Assembly: GCA_039654915.1 (NCBI GenBank)
Contig: CM077600.1
Coordinates: 74,533,992 to 74,597,991, forward strand
Source: Aquilaria yunnanensis
Lineage: Eukaryota > Streptophyta > Magnoliopsida > Malvales > Thymelaeaceae
Direction: 5' to 3'
Length of the DNA: 64,000 nucleotides
The notes under the pieces are model-generated. The model did not search any database and was not told the origin of the DNA. It saw only the letters and a program-made list of their open reading frames with translations. The position numbers and the translations under genes are program-made. Shown piece after piece: positions 45,592 to 56,462 of the stretch. Position 1 is the stretch's first letter. Every line of letters begins with the position of its first letter.

Positions 45592-46023
45592 AATTTTTAA
45601 TGAGAAATTGTTCAAATTTTTTCTAAGTACAGAAGTTTTCTCCCATCTGAGAGTACTTGCCGAACAAAGCTGAAACATGCACTCCCGAAAGTCACATTTT
45701 CCTTCCGAAGTTGATGGGGTTATATGCCAAAAAAAGGTGAAGTCTATCAAGTACGACCGACAAAGGCAGACTAAAATCTGCCTAAGGGAATTCGTCGACA
45801 ACGAACGTTTACCCGAAGGTTGGTTAATGAAACAAGCAAAACATACCTTTCCGAAGTCCCCTGACTGAAAGTGGTTGGGACAACTGGGAAAAAAAATATT
45901 GCTCAAAAGACTTAACCAAATTATGAAGGAAGGAAAATTTATTGAAGAAGGCCTTGGTACAAGGAGAAGGTTACAAGAAGAAAAATTACAAGGAAAAAGA
46001 AGAAGGCAAAGGCCCTAGAATAT
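45592..46023. other. convergent gap between pol and antisense gene of element C
   Basis: A 432-bp spacer between the 3' ends of pol (plus) and the antisense gene (minus). I see no gene, and no repeat like the one at 4105-4625 in element A. Confidence 0.6.
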
Positions 46024-48512
46024 CTAAGGAACCTCGGCGTCATGGGAAGCTCTCGCTCCTATGTCTTTAGCCACCACCTTCGGTGCAGGAGGAGGGGCAA
46101 ACGACAAGTTGAGGAGCTCGATTTTTGACCAAGTCCACTGAGGCCCCTCGGGAATATCCAGGGCAGCCAGGAAGGAAAGGTCGACATCCGGATATTTCTT
46201 CAGAACTTGATGGCGAGCTAGGCAGAAACCGTCCTGAAAGGCAACCTTGGTTGCCTGAACGGCCTTGTCTTTCTCTACGCCCAAGTCGTTTACCTTGTTC
46301 TAAAGATCTGCAACCTCCTTCTCCAGCTCCTTTATCTTCTTCTTCTTTTTTGAACCCTTCTTCAGCGAATCGACCTTGGCTTGAAGTTCAGCATTGTCAG
46401 CAAGCGCCTTCACCAGGAGAGCATAATCTTTTTCTTTCTCCTTTTGAATGGCCTCGTTGGCCGAGGTCAGACTCACAACCTTTTCACCAAGGTCGGACAT
46501 CTTCTTAGAGAAATCCTTCAAGAGCTCCTCCTGGCCCTTCAAGAATTCCTCCCGAAGCTTGGCAACCTCCCCCTTGGCTATCCGGTTCAACTCGGCATTC
46601 TTCACAACCGAGCTAGCACAGAAGACCCTGGCCTTCTCCAGTTTATCTTCGGCCCAAGGTCGGACCGAAGCTTGCTTCACTGCCCAAGCTCGGAGGTATC
46701 CACTATACCCCAGAAGCTGCAAACAAAGAGAGGGTACTCAATCAAATTTGCATAAGGAAAGCCAAAACACTTAGACAAAAAAGCGGGAGGGAAAATGAAG
46801 AGGCCTGAAGAACTACCTTGGCAGCATGCTCGGACACTTTGGCGGCAAGGGCATCCTCGATGGTGCACTCCTCGGCAACTGCCTTGAAAGAAGCCTGAGT
46901 GAGCACGCCCTTCGCCACCTGGGGAGCCATTTCCCGGCAATCTTTGGAGAACAGATTCATGTCCTCCGTGAAAGACCAGAACGGCTCCCTTGGAACCTTG
47001 TCCTTCAGGATGTTGGAATCTCGAAGAGCCCGCCTTTAGGCATGCTCAGTCATCCAAGCTAAGGGCGCCAGTTCCTCTGAAAAGTTAAAAGCATACGTCT
47101 CAGACAAAAACACTTAGCTATGAAAGGTATAAGGTTGCGAATACTAAAAAAGGGATAAGAGACAAACTTGGCGCAACCTCAGCAATGTCATCATCGGAGT
47201 CCCGGACCTCCTCCACGTCGGTAGGGATGTTTTTTCCCTTGTCCTTTCGACGCTTTTCCAATTCCTCAGCAGAGGGACCCCCCGCCAAAGAGCCCAAAAG
47301 ATCCGCCGAAATGGCGGGACTCAAAGAAGCAGTAATGGTGATACCCCCGGCAGGAAGCTCGGTGGGAGCTTCAGGCTCGGCGGGAATTTCAGGCTCACCG
47401 ACGACCTCCGCCACATGTCCCGGGGGTGGAAGAAGGATGTCCTTCTTCGCCTTCTTGGCCGAAGACGATCCGCTCCTAGTAATCTTGCGCCTCTTGGAGA
47501 TGCCCTTCTTCGTTTGTTCCCCCTTCTCAGCCTGGCCGAGGAAGAAGGACTTATAGTAGGCAGCAGACTCATCGCCCATCTCTGAAAAAGAAGGAAAACA
47601 TCAGTGTGAGTCCAAACAGGTACTTATACTGAAAACTTTGAAAGGAAACTTACTTTCGAAAAAGGCTTCATACGTCAGCTCCCCCCGAAGGAGCTTCACT
47701 AGCCAAGACTCCTTTCCGTCAATGGCAGGAGCTGGCATGTCGAGGTCCGTCTTGTGCTCCTTAACTACCCCCAACTCCTGAAGGACCTCCTCTGTCATAA
47801 GTCTCCACATGGGGAAGGGGTAGAGGGAGCGAGGAGGGACCTTGGCATCCCAGTTGGCGACAGCACGGATACGTTTGTTGAAATCCGCAAACCTCGTCGC
47901 CAACTCAGGAGTTAGCAGCTTTTTGGGGTTCACGACATCCGTCTCAAACTTTCCTCGAGCCCACTTAGTCGGAACGTGCGACCAAGCCTTCGCCACCTTC
48001 AGGAAGAAGTACTTCCTTTGCCACCCTCGCCAGCTATCTTTGGTAGTGAAAGTGAACATGTATTTTTTGTTCCCAGATGCCCGGGGTAGCATAAAATAGA
48101 AGCCACCCTTCGGGACTGGATAGAGCTTGTAATACTGCATGAACAGGATGAAGTGGGGTTCTATTCGAAAGACTCCACACATGCACAGGAAGGCGTTAAA
48201 ATAGCAGTATGAGTTCGGAGGAAGCTGATTCACGGCTATGCCATGAACTTGGCAAAAGTCACAAATCATCTTCGGAGGAAGGAACCGAAGTCCAGCCTTC
48301 AGTTGTGCACGGAAAACGGTAACCTCATCCTTATTGTTCATGAAACTAAAATGGCCAAGGTGAGGAAGTCGGGTGGTGGCATAGGAGGGAAGAAAAAATT
48401 TGGTTGTCCACTTCCTTAATTTTTTCGAAGTGGAGCAGCAAGGGTGAGACATGAGAGGCTACCAGCTCTCAGGGATAGGTGCGACAGACATAATTGGAAC
48501 AGGCGAAGACAT
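46024..48512 (-). pseudogene. antisense accessory gene (aORF) of element C, four inferred exons, decayed
   Basis: Same gene as in A and B, on the strand opposite to C gag-pol. Inferred exons on the minus strand: 48512-47654, 47581-47168, 47076-46817 and 46716-46024. All introns are GT...AG, at the same positions and phases as in A and B; exon 3 is 260 nt, as in A. Exon 1 carries the Transposase_28-like domain (FCQVHGIAVNQLPPNS, CMCGVFRIEPHF). Exon 2 is Lys/Arg-rich then acidic. Exon 4 is coiled-coil-rich and ends with the conserved VAFQDGFCLARHQVL and DLSFL...WTWSKIELLNL. Nonsense codons: TAG at 48459-48461 in exon 1 (Lys in A) and one near 46300 in exon 4. Confidence 0.78.
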
Positions 48513-48782
48513 GGCTGGCCAAAAAGTGACTTCGGAAAAAAGTATTGAGGGACTTCGGAAAGAAGAAAAGTGACTTTGGGAAGCTAGAAAAAAGTAAGAA
48601 AACTGAAGGACCCTCAGAATCAAAACCCACAGAAAGTTTTGCCGAAATCAGGGTTTAAAGACGCCATCGTGAATCGTGACCGGAAATCGCTCTGCCATGA
48701 ATGCCGCCGCAAAGAAAAAGGAGAAAGGATGAAAATAGACAAGAGCAAAGAGAAAGCAGGAGAAGATTATGAGGGGCGAAGG

Positions 48783-48926
48783 TTTATATAGACCGAGGAA
48801 GGGTAACCGAATCGACGTCATAATCGCTCCGTGAAGACGAACCGTCGCCATAACTACTCCTCGCACGTGAAAAGAGGCGGCTGGTCTAACCGACGTGACC
48901 ACCCCCCAACCAGTACCTGCCACGTG
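48783..48926 (-). promoter_or_regulatory. promoter of the element C antisense gene
   Basis: TATATAAA on the minus strand (48783-48790) lies 278 bp before the ATG at 48512. A G-box, CACGTG (48921-48926), within GGTTGACACGTGGC, lies about 131 bp upstream of the TATA box. The same arrangement is seen in A (degenerate) and B. Confidence 0.6.
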
Positions 48927-49204
48927 TCAACCAGTGCGATAAATTAGGCCACGCTTTCTGACACCCTGAAAATCCGAGCACATCGCTCCAGACTGACACG
49001 CCTAGTTACGAGGCACGACGGTTCACTGAACAGCAGAGAAAGTAAAGAGTTTGGTCACCTTGAGGACACCAAAGGGTAGACAGTGACACCTAACTGGAAA
49101 AGGTGCGCCTTCGGAGAACGAAGTGCCTTTTCCGTGAATGTCACACTCCGAGTCCTGAGAAGTGCCCCCAGAAGGTCTACAAGCTGAAGTCTCCACTTCA
49201 GCTT

Positions 49205-49220
49205 CCTGAGGGGGGGCATG
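49205..49220 (+). other. polypurine tract of element C
   Basis: CTGAGGGGGGGCATG directly before the 3' LTR start TGATAGCC at 49221. Confidence 0.85.
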
Positions 49221-50099
49221 TGATAGCCGAAGGACTGTCGCCTTTGTAGCCCGCGAACTGAGGTCAAGTACCGCATTCGGTAAATTGAGTGTCACCCACA
49301 AGGAGTACCTGTGCAGACCTCGGAAAGGATGAAGTCAGGCGCCTCAAGCATACTACTTCGGTGGGCAGCCAGCACCCCTGAGGACAGTAGCTACGAACTC
49401 GGAAAGATAGCGCGTCGCCCCCTTTGGAAGGGTGGATGAATCACCTTTGGGGAAGACCAGCCACTATTGGTAGGAGAAAATCCCCCGAACAAGGAGCCTC
49501 AGTGCTAGGGAATCTCCCAAACTACTGGCACGACACCGGAAGAAGGGTCCTCGCTTCGAGGGACGACCTCGAGTAAAGAGACCTCGATGGTACTGCAGAA
49601 ACATTTAAGGAGCCTCTGACATGTCGCCCGCACACACTACACGCCGCCCTCATATGCGCTCTGACACGCCGGAATTGTCCACGTCCTATCATGTAGGACT
49701 ATGCCTACCCTAACCCGTGGCCCGAGAAGCCTACAAGCGGCTAGAGGCCCCCACGCCCAGAAGGTACAAATTACATCCGACCGAACACGTGTCGCGATCT
49801 GAGCAGGACACATCCTCCTATATATATACTCAGGAAATGGCCTCACGGGAAAAAACTCCCACAAAAAGGGGATGACAGGCAAGAATCTTTGGCACTTGGG
49901 ACTTCCCCTTCACCTCCAAAAAACTAACTTGGGTGTCGGAGGCTCCTCCCCAGAAAAAGACTATGGGGACCTCCTAACCCTTGTTTTCTAAGTGTTTCAA
50001 GCAGGTCCTCCTGGGAAACATACACTTTAGGCGTTCTCCTTCACTGGAAGTCCCTCCCGGTCTCTCCATGTCACACAACGAAGATGCTGCAGGGCATCA
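49221..50099 (+). repeat. 3' LTR of element C (879 bp)
   Basis: Partner of 37789-38670; CACGTG at 49786-49791, followed by a TATATATATA box at about 49818. It keeps the in-LTR gag-type ATG (50068-50070). It is followed by the target duplication AAGGT and the continuation of element B. Confidence 0.93.
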
Positions 50100-50371
50100 A
50101 AGGTGCTAAGCCCTTAGCAGAGCCTAACACTCGATGAAATATGTTCAAAAAAGATATCGGGAAAGTCTCACTAAAGGAAGAACAGTACGATACTTCTCAA
50201 AAGCGTGGTCTCAAACATTCGCCGAAGATACGCACATAGAATTACACAAACTTCTGAAGAATCGTATTCGAAGGAAAGAATGGAGACTTAAGAAAAAATC
50301 TTCGCTATAAATTTTGAGGCAACGCTACAGAAGAGCAAGGTTACAAGAGAAAGAAAGAAGAAAAAAGTCTA

Positions 50372-52858
50372 TTACTGAGCAGGAGCGTCCTGTGCTTCCT
50401 CGGCATCGGCGTCTTCTTGGGTAGGTTCATCCGGAGGCACAAGCACAGCAGAAGGAAGGTTAAGGAACTCCAGCTTCGACCATGTCCACCTGGGCTCCTT
50501 GGGAAAATCCAGAGTAGACAGGAAGGAGAGGTCGAGCTCGGGGAACCGAGAGAGGACCTGATGTCGCGCTAAACAAAAGCCATCTTGATAGGACACCTTC
50601 GTCATTTGGTCTGACTGGTCCTTCTTGGCACTCAGAGCCGACAGCTCGGCAGTAAGCTCAGCAACCTCCTTCTCAAGCTTTTTCTTCTTCTTCTTACTCT
50701 TGGCCTCCTTCCTCAACAAGTCAACTTCGGCCTGGAGATCAGCATTGAAAGCAAGCACCTTCGTGAGGTTCTCACCATCTTCTGCCTTTTCCCTCCGAAG
50801 GGCTTTGTTCTCCGAGGAGAGAACTGCGCACTTTGAGCCGAGGTCCTCAACCTTGGCCGAAAAGTCGAGGAGGAGCTCCTTCTTGCTCTCCCGAAGCTCG
50901 GTCCAAAGATTCTCCACGTCCTCCTTCACAATTTTATTCAGTTTGCCATACTTGAGGACGTATTTGGCGCAAAACTCCTTCGTCTTCCTTAGAGAATCCT
51001 CGGACCAAGAACAAGCCTCAGTCTGCTTCGCCGCCCAGGAGCGAAAATATCCGCTGTATGCCAAGAGCTACAGAAAAGAAGGCCCCGAATAAAGGGTCAA
51101 AAGGCAAAAAAAACTCAGAAGGAAATTTTTCTAAGGAAGAAAGAAGAAAAACCTACCTGGGCAGCGTGTTCAGTCATCCTCGTTGCAAGGATCTCCTCGT
51201 TTAGACATTCGGCGATAAGCAACTAGAAGGTGGTGTTCGTCAGCACAGCCGTTGCCATTTAGGGAGCCATCAACTGGCTATCCTCGGAGAACAAATTCAT
51301 GTCCTCCGTGAATGTCCAGAAGGGCTCCCTTGGTACTTTATCCTTTGGGATACGCCTATCCCGAAGAGCCTTCTTTCGGGCATGAGCTTCCAACCGGGGA
51401 GCATGAGTCACATCCTCTGCGAGATCACGCCGAAGTTTCGTCAGTACGTTATCCCTTAGCCATTCTTCTAAAAAATCGTAGATACTGAAAACGTTAAGAT
51501 TCGTAGAGGAACGGCTAAGGAACCAACTTGGTGGAACTTCGGCCACATCGTCCTCAAGCTCGTCCACTTCTTGGACTTCGCCAGGAATGTTCTTGCCCTT
51601 CTTTCTCCTACTTTCTTCGAGCTCTCGAACTGAAGTCTGTTCGACCGAGGTCTCAGTGGCGATATTCAGACTCAGGGCTGCCACGAGAGTAACAGGATCC
51701 AAGGGAGGATCGGCATGGGCAGGAGAATGGGCAGGCAATTGATCCTGCACTTCAACAATATCTTCGGGGGGAGGAGGAAGGGTACCCGCCTTGGCTTTCT
51801 TCGCCTTAGATGGCCCTTCGGTAGTCTTCTTCCTCTTGGCAGTCGCCTTCTTTCGCGTTTGCTCCCCCTTCTTGGCCTGACCGAGAAAAAGGGATTTGTA
51901 AAAGTCAGCAAATTGATCGCCCATCTCTGTAAAAGGAAAAAACATCAGTGTAAATCCAAAAGGGATATAGGTAGCAAATCCTGGAAAATAACTTACTCTT
52001 GGCAAAAGCCCCGTACGAAATCTCAGCCCGGAGAAGCATCACCAACCATGCCTTCTTCCCCGGGAGAACAGGCACAGGCATTTTCGGGTCAGACTTGTGT
52101 TCATGAATTACCCCCAGTTCCCGAAGGACCTCTTCAGACATGAGGTCCCATTTAATGGGAAAAGGATACAAGGAACGCGAAGGGGCTTTGGGGTCCCAAT
52201 CTGCAACTACCCGAATACGTTGGTCGAATTCGTCAAACTCGGCAGCCAACCCCGAGTTCAGAAGCTTCCGAGGGTCAACAACGTTGATCTTCAATGTCCC
52301 CGAAGCCCATCTGGTCGGTACGTAGCTCCACTGTTCGGGAACTGACAGGAAGAAGAACTTCTTCTGCCACCCCCGCCAGCTATCCCTATTGTCGAAGGTG
52401 AAAGTGAATTTTTTGCTCCCGGACCCTCGGGGAAGCAAGAAGTAGAAGCCACCCTTCGGGACCTGGTGGAGCTTGTAGTATTGCATAAAGAAAAGAAAGT
52501 GGGGCTTTATCTTAAAAACCCCACACATGCAAAGAAAAGAGTTGAAGTAAGAATAAGAATTAGGAGTGAGCTGGTTCACGGCAATCCCATGAAACCTGCA
52601 GAACTCGCATACCATCCGTAGGGGAGGGTACCGAAGACCGGCTTTCAATTGGGCCCGGTAAACAGTGACCTCACTTGAATGGGCCATGTAACCGTACGCG
52701 CCCAGGATAGGTAACGTCGGGACGGCGTAAAAAGGGAGATAGAATTTTGCTATCCACTTCGTCATTTTCTCCGAGGAAGTGCTGCATGGATGAGACTCAA
52801 GGGGGAGAAAGCTTTCAGGGATAAGATGGACGGACATTAGCGGAGTTGGACTCGACAT
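50372..52858 (-). CDS. antisense accessory gene (aORF) of element B, four inferred exons
   Basis: The best preserved of the three copies. Inferred exons on the minus strand: 52858-51997, 51926-51528, 51467-51157 and 51067-50372, giving roughly 755 codons. Exon 1 is a fully open Transposase_28-like domain (FCRFHGIAVNQLTPNS, CMCGVFKIKPHF, KGGFYFLLPRG). Exon 2 has a basic cluster (KKATAKRKKTTEG...) that could be a nuclear signal, then acidic and Pro-rich stretches. Exon 3 has EPFWTFTEDMNLFSED and one in-frame TAA near 51259. Exon 4 is a long Lys/Glu coiled coil followed by VSYQDGFCLARHQVL, and ends at 50372. Donors are GTAAGT, GTTGGT and GTAGGT. Role unknown; it could act on the element's own expression or on other factors. 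Confidence 0.72.
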
Positions 52859-53146
52859 CTCTCAAAAAGGAAAAAAGGCAACCTCGGGAAAAATGAAGGA
52901 AGAGAATCGAAGGACTTCAGAAAAACAAAACTTCGGAAAAACAACCTCGGAAGAAAGGAAGAACTATGGAAGGAAAGACCCACCGAAAGTTTTACCGAAA
53001 TCTGGATTCCTGGACGTCGTTGTGAGGGGTTGTCGGAAATCGCTCCGCTGCTAGAACCGCTGCTGGAAGGAGAAAAAAGACGAGAGAGAGCTCTAGAGCA
53101 AACGAAAGGAAAAGAGAAGAGTGTGAAGGTCTGAGGCGAGAGGTGC

Positions 53147-53258
53147 TTATATAGGTCGAAGGGGGTAAGCGAAATGTCACCATTATTACTCCTCGAAGTC
53201 GAAGAGACGCAATTAACATAACTGATGTATTTATTCACCATCCATCAGTAGCCACGTG
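53147..53258 (-). promoter_or_regulatory. promoter of the element B antisense gene
   Basis: TATATAAG on the minus strand (53147-53154) lies 296 bp before the ATG at 52858, and CACGTG (53253-53258) about 100 bp upstream of it. The stretch 52859-53146 is the presumed leader and 53259-53487 holds nothing I recognise. Confidence 0.6.
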
Positions 53259-53487
53259 TAAGCCAACGTGAGAAATAAGGGCACGCTCCTGAAAACTGGC
53301 AGACCTATATAACACTACCCAAAGCAACACGCCCGTCTGTATGGGAAGACGAAACGATTCACTAACAGGAAGGTCAGTGGAACCACGCACCTCTGCCAAT
53401 AACCTCAGCAGAAGAGCCAGGAACATCACCCGAACTCCGGGAAGTTCCCAAGACTCCCCCAAACCGAAAAGACATCCTCGGTTTTCT

Positions 53488-53500
53488 GAGGAGGGGCATG
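53488..53500 (+). other. polypurine tract of element B
   Basis: GAGGAGGGGCATG directly before the 3' LTR start TGATAGCC at 53501. Confidence 0.85.
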
Positions 53501-54422
53501 TGATAGCCGAAGGGCAATCACCCCTGAAGGACCTCACGCGTGCACACCATCCTTGACCAACGCATCACCTCCGGTCGGAACAAGTGACCAAACCTCGGCA
53601 AAGAGAGAGCCTCAAGCATCCTTGGACAAGCCAGATAGGCGTTACCTTTAGGGAACCCGTGGGACCAACTTCGGTCCAAAGGGGTCATCACCCCTCCTGA
53701 GGGTAACGTCGCACTGACCTCACACGCCCAAGACGACCTTCGGATACTCTTTGGGCCGCCTTCGGGACACGTTCACAAAGTACCATTCTCATGAGCCCGA
53801 GCCTAACCTCAGGAGGGCCCAACCGAAGGTGTCACGTATAAAACAGGGACCTCCCTCGGAAGAAGCTTACCTCCCCGGATAAGCTCTGTAGCCCGAGGGA
53901 GTTCGGTCACCCGAAAAGGCCATGTGGGCATACGACCAAATAGATAAGGAGTCTTTGACACACCGTACTCATACGACCCCCGACACGCCACCCCCAGACA
54001 AGCTCTGACACGCCGCCCTCGTGCTGCTTAGGCTTTCGGCCGGGCAGCCTATGGTCGGCTAAGAAGCTCCCCTCTCTCTCTGAAGATACGGGTTATATCT
54101 GACCGAACACGTGTCATGATCTGGGTGGGCTGTGTCAAACGAACCTCTACTGTTCACCTCCCTATAAAAATTTGGGAAACCCCCCAGATTAGCGGGTGGG
54201 ACTCTCCAAGGAAAAACCTCTCCACTCCTTACTTATCTCTGGTACTAACTTGGGCATCGGAGGCTCCTTGCTCGGAAAAACACTTCGGGGACCTCCTGAC
54301 CTCTGTCTTCTTGAATCCTTGCAGTCCCTCTGTGTCGAAGGTTCTCCATCCAGACGTTCTCCTATCGCGAATTCCTACTCCAGGCTCACCATGTCACACA
54401 ACGATGATGCCGAAGGTCATCA
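53501..54422 (+). repeat. 3' LTR of element B (922 bp)
   Basis: Partner of 14875-15779, ends GGTCATCA, followed by the target duplication AAGAC. CACGTG at 54108-54113. Slightly longer than the 5' LTR because of small insertions. Confidence 0.93.
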
Positions 54423-54427
54423 AAGAC

Positions 54428-55238
54428 CAAGCCGAAACTAAGAGACGCAAACATGATTTTTTTTCTGCCGGTGCATCGAACTTTTTCTTACATGGAGTTG
54501 TGAATGAAATTTTGGCCAGAAAAAGTTGTGAACAAGAAAGGACAGAATTTTCGGGGAACAAAAGAAAATGCAAGAGGCAGAAAAAGAAAAAAAAAGTTGT
54601 GGTTGCTTCTTGTTTCCTTTTTATTTTGATAAGATTCAAAGAGGCAATAATAGTGGTCACCATGGATGTTCCTCAAAAATGGCAGTAGTATCTATGTCCT
54701 TTAGTAATCGGGTGGCTAACAAGAATTGTTATCCTACCCGATAAATATTTGTTGTATTTGTCTAACTAAGTGAAATTGGGGAAGATATAAATTTGGTTAT
54801 GAGAAAATATGTTGTACGAGTAAGATGAGTTCACATCAGTTTACCCTATCCGAGTTTAATTTGAATATAAGATGATTGTAAAGTTTTTTTCTAAGGAGCA
54901 TCAAATTAATTTCATTAGACCATACAGTCAGAGGCTATAGCGGCCATAAACTGAGGCAGAAAATTATCTGTCCAGAAAAGAAAGTCATCACAAGCTAAAG
55001 TAAGATGCGCGAGATGGTATGCAACCCAGTTCAAGTCTTGCGGAGTTCAAATTTTGCTAGCCTTCGTCAAATCTCCCCTATGCAGCTGAAGACCTCTGAA
55101 CCCCCTATGCTAGCTATGAAAAATATAAATAAATAAATAAATAAAATCAAATAAAATCTGACCTAACCTAAGCATGCAATTTTATGTAACATTAATCACC
55201 AAACTAATTCATGGTCCTCAAAGTAATAAAACGAGCAA
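54428..55238. other. unassigned sequence right of element B
   Basis: This is the continuation of the pre-B locus. I see no gene. It contains an A-rich stretch (54570-54600) and an (AAAT)n microsatellite near 55126-55146. Confidence 0.5.
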
Positions 55239-56462
55239 TCAGAAAAAGAAAACAAACAAGAAAACAATGCTGTCAGTGGTTGACTTGTCAAATAGAAAAT
55301 AAGTGGTATTCAATTGAACAAGAAAAAAAGATGAGGGGCTAAACGAGTGTTGTACCAAAGTTGAATCTGGCTGGTGGATCGAATTCGGTTCGGGTCGCGG
55401 GTCTGTTGATGATTTCGCCTTCGATTCAACTGACGGCTGCGTCTTCGGAGTGATCGGCGACTTGGGACTTGATGGCGCGATTGGAGGCAAGGATGGCACG
55501 ATCGGAAGCGGCGATGGGAGCGTGATCCTTATCTTACTGAGGAACCGTCGGCGGCAGCTTTGGTGGCAGAGCCAGCGCGGGGCTAGGGTCGGAGATCGGT
55601 GGTGACGGCGGGACGGCGGAGGAGAGAAGACGAAGGCTTGGAGGGAGACGAACCGTCGGGCAGCTGGGGGAAGGCGAAGTGTCACCTGGAAAGTGACGGC
55701 GATGGAAAAAGTTTAGGGCTTTTCGGTGAGATTCCGAGAAACCAAGGACCAAAACTGTTGTTTCAGACTTTTCCTTGTTGGAGCTTAGGGTTTGCGAATT
55801 CTCCTCCTTTCTTCCAAGTGTCACTTATATTTATACTAAAGGAGGTTTAAAACGTGATTAATAAGGTTTAGAGAGTTTAAATTTCATCCAAATCAGATTT
55901 GAAGAGGTTTAAGTCAATTAGGATATAATATGGTAAAAACGCTAGTTTAAGTCCAACAAAACTGTCAATCTGCTGATTTAGCCCTAAATTCTGTTCGAAT
56001 TTCAATTTGACCCAAAATTTACAGGATTTATCAAATTAGCCCAAAATTTCACAAATTTGCGTGGACTTTCCCCAAATTTCATAATTTTGTCAAATTTACC
56101 TCAAACTTTTCAATTTTACCTAGAACTTTCTAAGAAAACCTCGGCTTCCACCTAAACTTTTCCTTTTTGCATAAATTGACCCTACAAAACCTTTAAGACT
56201 CCAAATTAGTACCTAAACTAAATTAACTCCTATTTTGAACCTAAATAACCAGTCAAATTCCTAAAAACTCATAACACGAACAATAATGTAACCTAAATGT
56301 GACTAGACCAAGCAACTAGGCAAAACCCTAAAATGACAAAAATGACCCAAACTCCTAAGAAATGACCAAATAGCCTCTAAAAATGAGAATGCCCCCTAAA
56401 ATAATTTTTTTAACTTAAACCTTAAATAAAAGCCAATGCCTGGGTAAAATTGGGTGTCAACA
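55239..56462 (-). repeat. LTR-like fragment, minus orientation
   Basis: The right boundary reads GGGTGTCAACA on the plus strand (minus-strand start TGTTGACACCC, a frequent plant LTR start). On the minus strand a TATA-like TAGTATAAATATA (about 55826-55838) lies downstream, followed by a GC-rich leader. Two overlapping Pro/Ser-rich open frames (55239-55824) fall in that leader and have no recognisable domain. The left boundary and any target duplication could not be found, so this may be a solo or truncated LTR. Confidence 0.45.

Larger units (their letters stand above)
37789..50099 (+). mobile_element. Tat-lineage retrotransposon C, inserted in element B
   Basis: LTRs at 37789-38670 and 49221-50099 are flanked by the 5-bp duplication AAGGT (37784-37788, 50100-50104). 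It has the same architecture as A: gag, pol, antisense gene, polypurine tract. The LTRs differ from each other at several percent by eye in the first 120 bp, so it is older than A. It lies between the pol stop and the antisense gene of B, thereby separating them by 12 kb. Its own pol is interrupted by 41820-43235. Confidence 0.93.
14875..54422 (+). mobile_element. Tat-lineage retrotransposon B, disrupted by nested insertions
   Basis: The 5' LTR (14875-15779) and 3' LTR (53501-54422) are flanked by the identical 5-bp duplication AAGAC (14870-14874 and 54423-54427). The parts in order are LTR, primer site, gag, [16339-32458 insertion], rest of gag, pol to 37673, [37789-50099 insertion], antisense gene (50372-52858), polypurine tract and LTR. 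LTR differences are far more numerous than in element A, and two elements with their own nests lie inside it, so it is the oldest Tat copy here for which order can be read. Confidence 0.92.

Noticed and set aside
55239..55824. Pro/Ser-rich minus-strand open frames as a possible host gene exon
   Set aside because: They fall downstream of a TATA-like site within an LTR-like sequence and have low-complexity composition; no recognisable domain.
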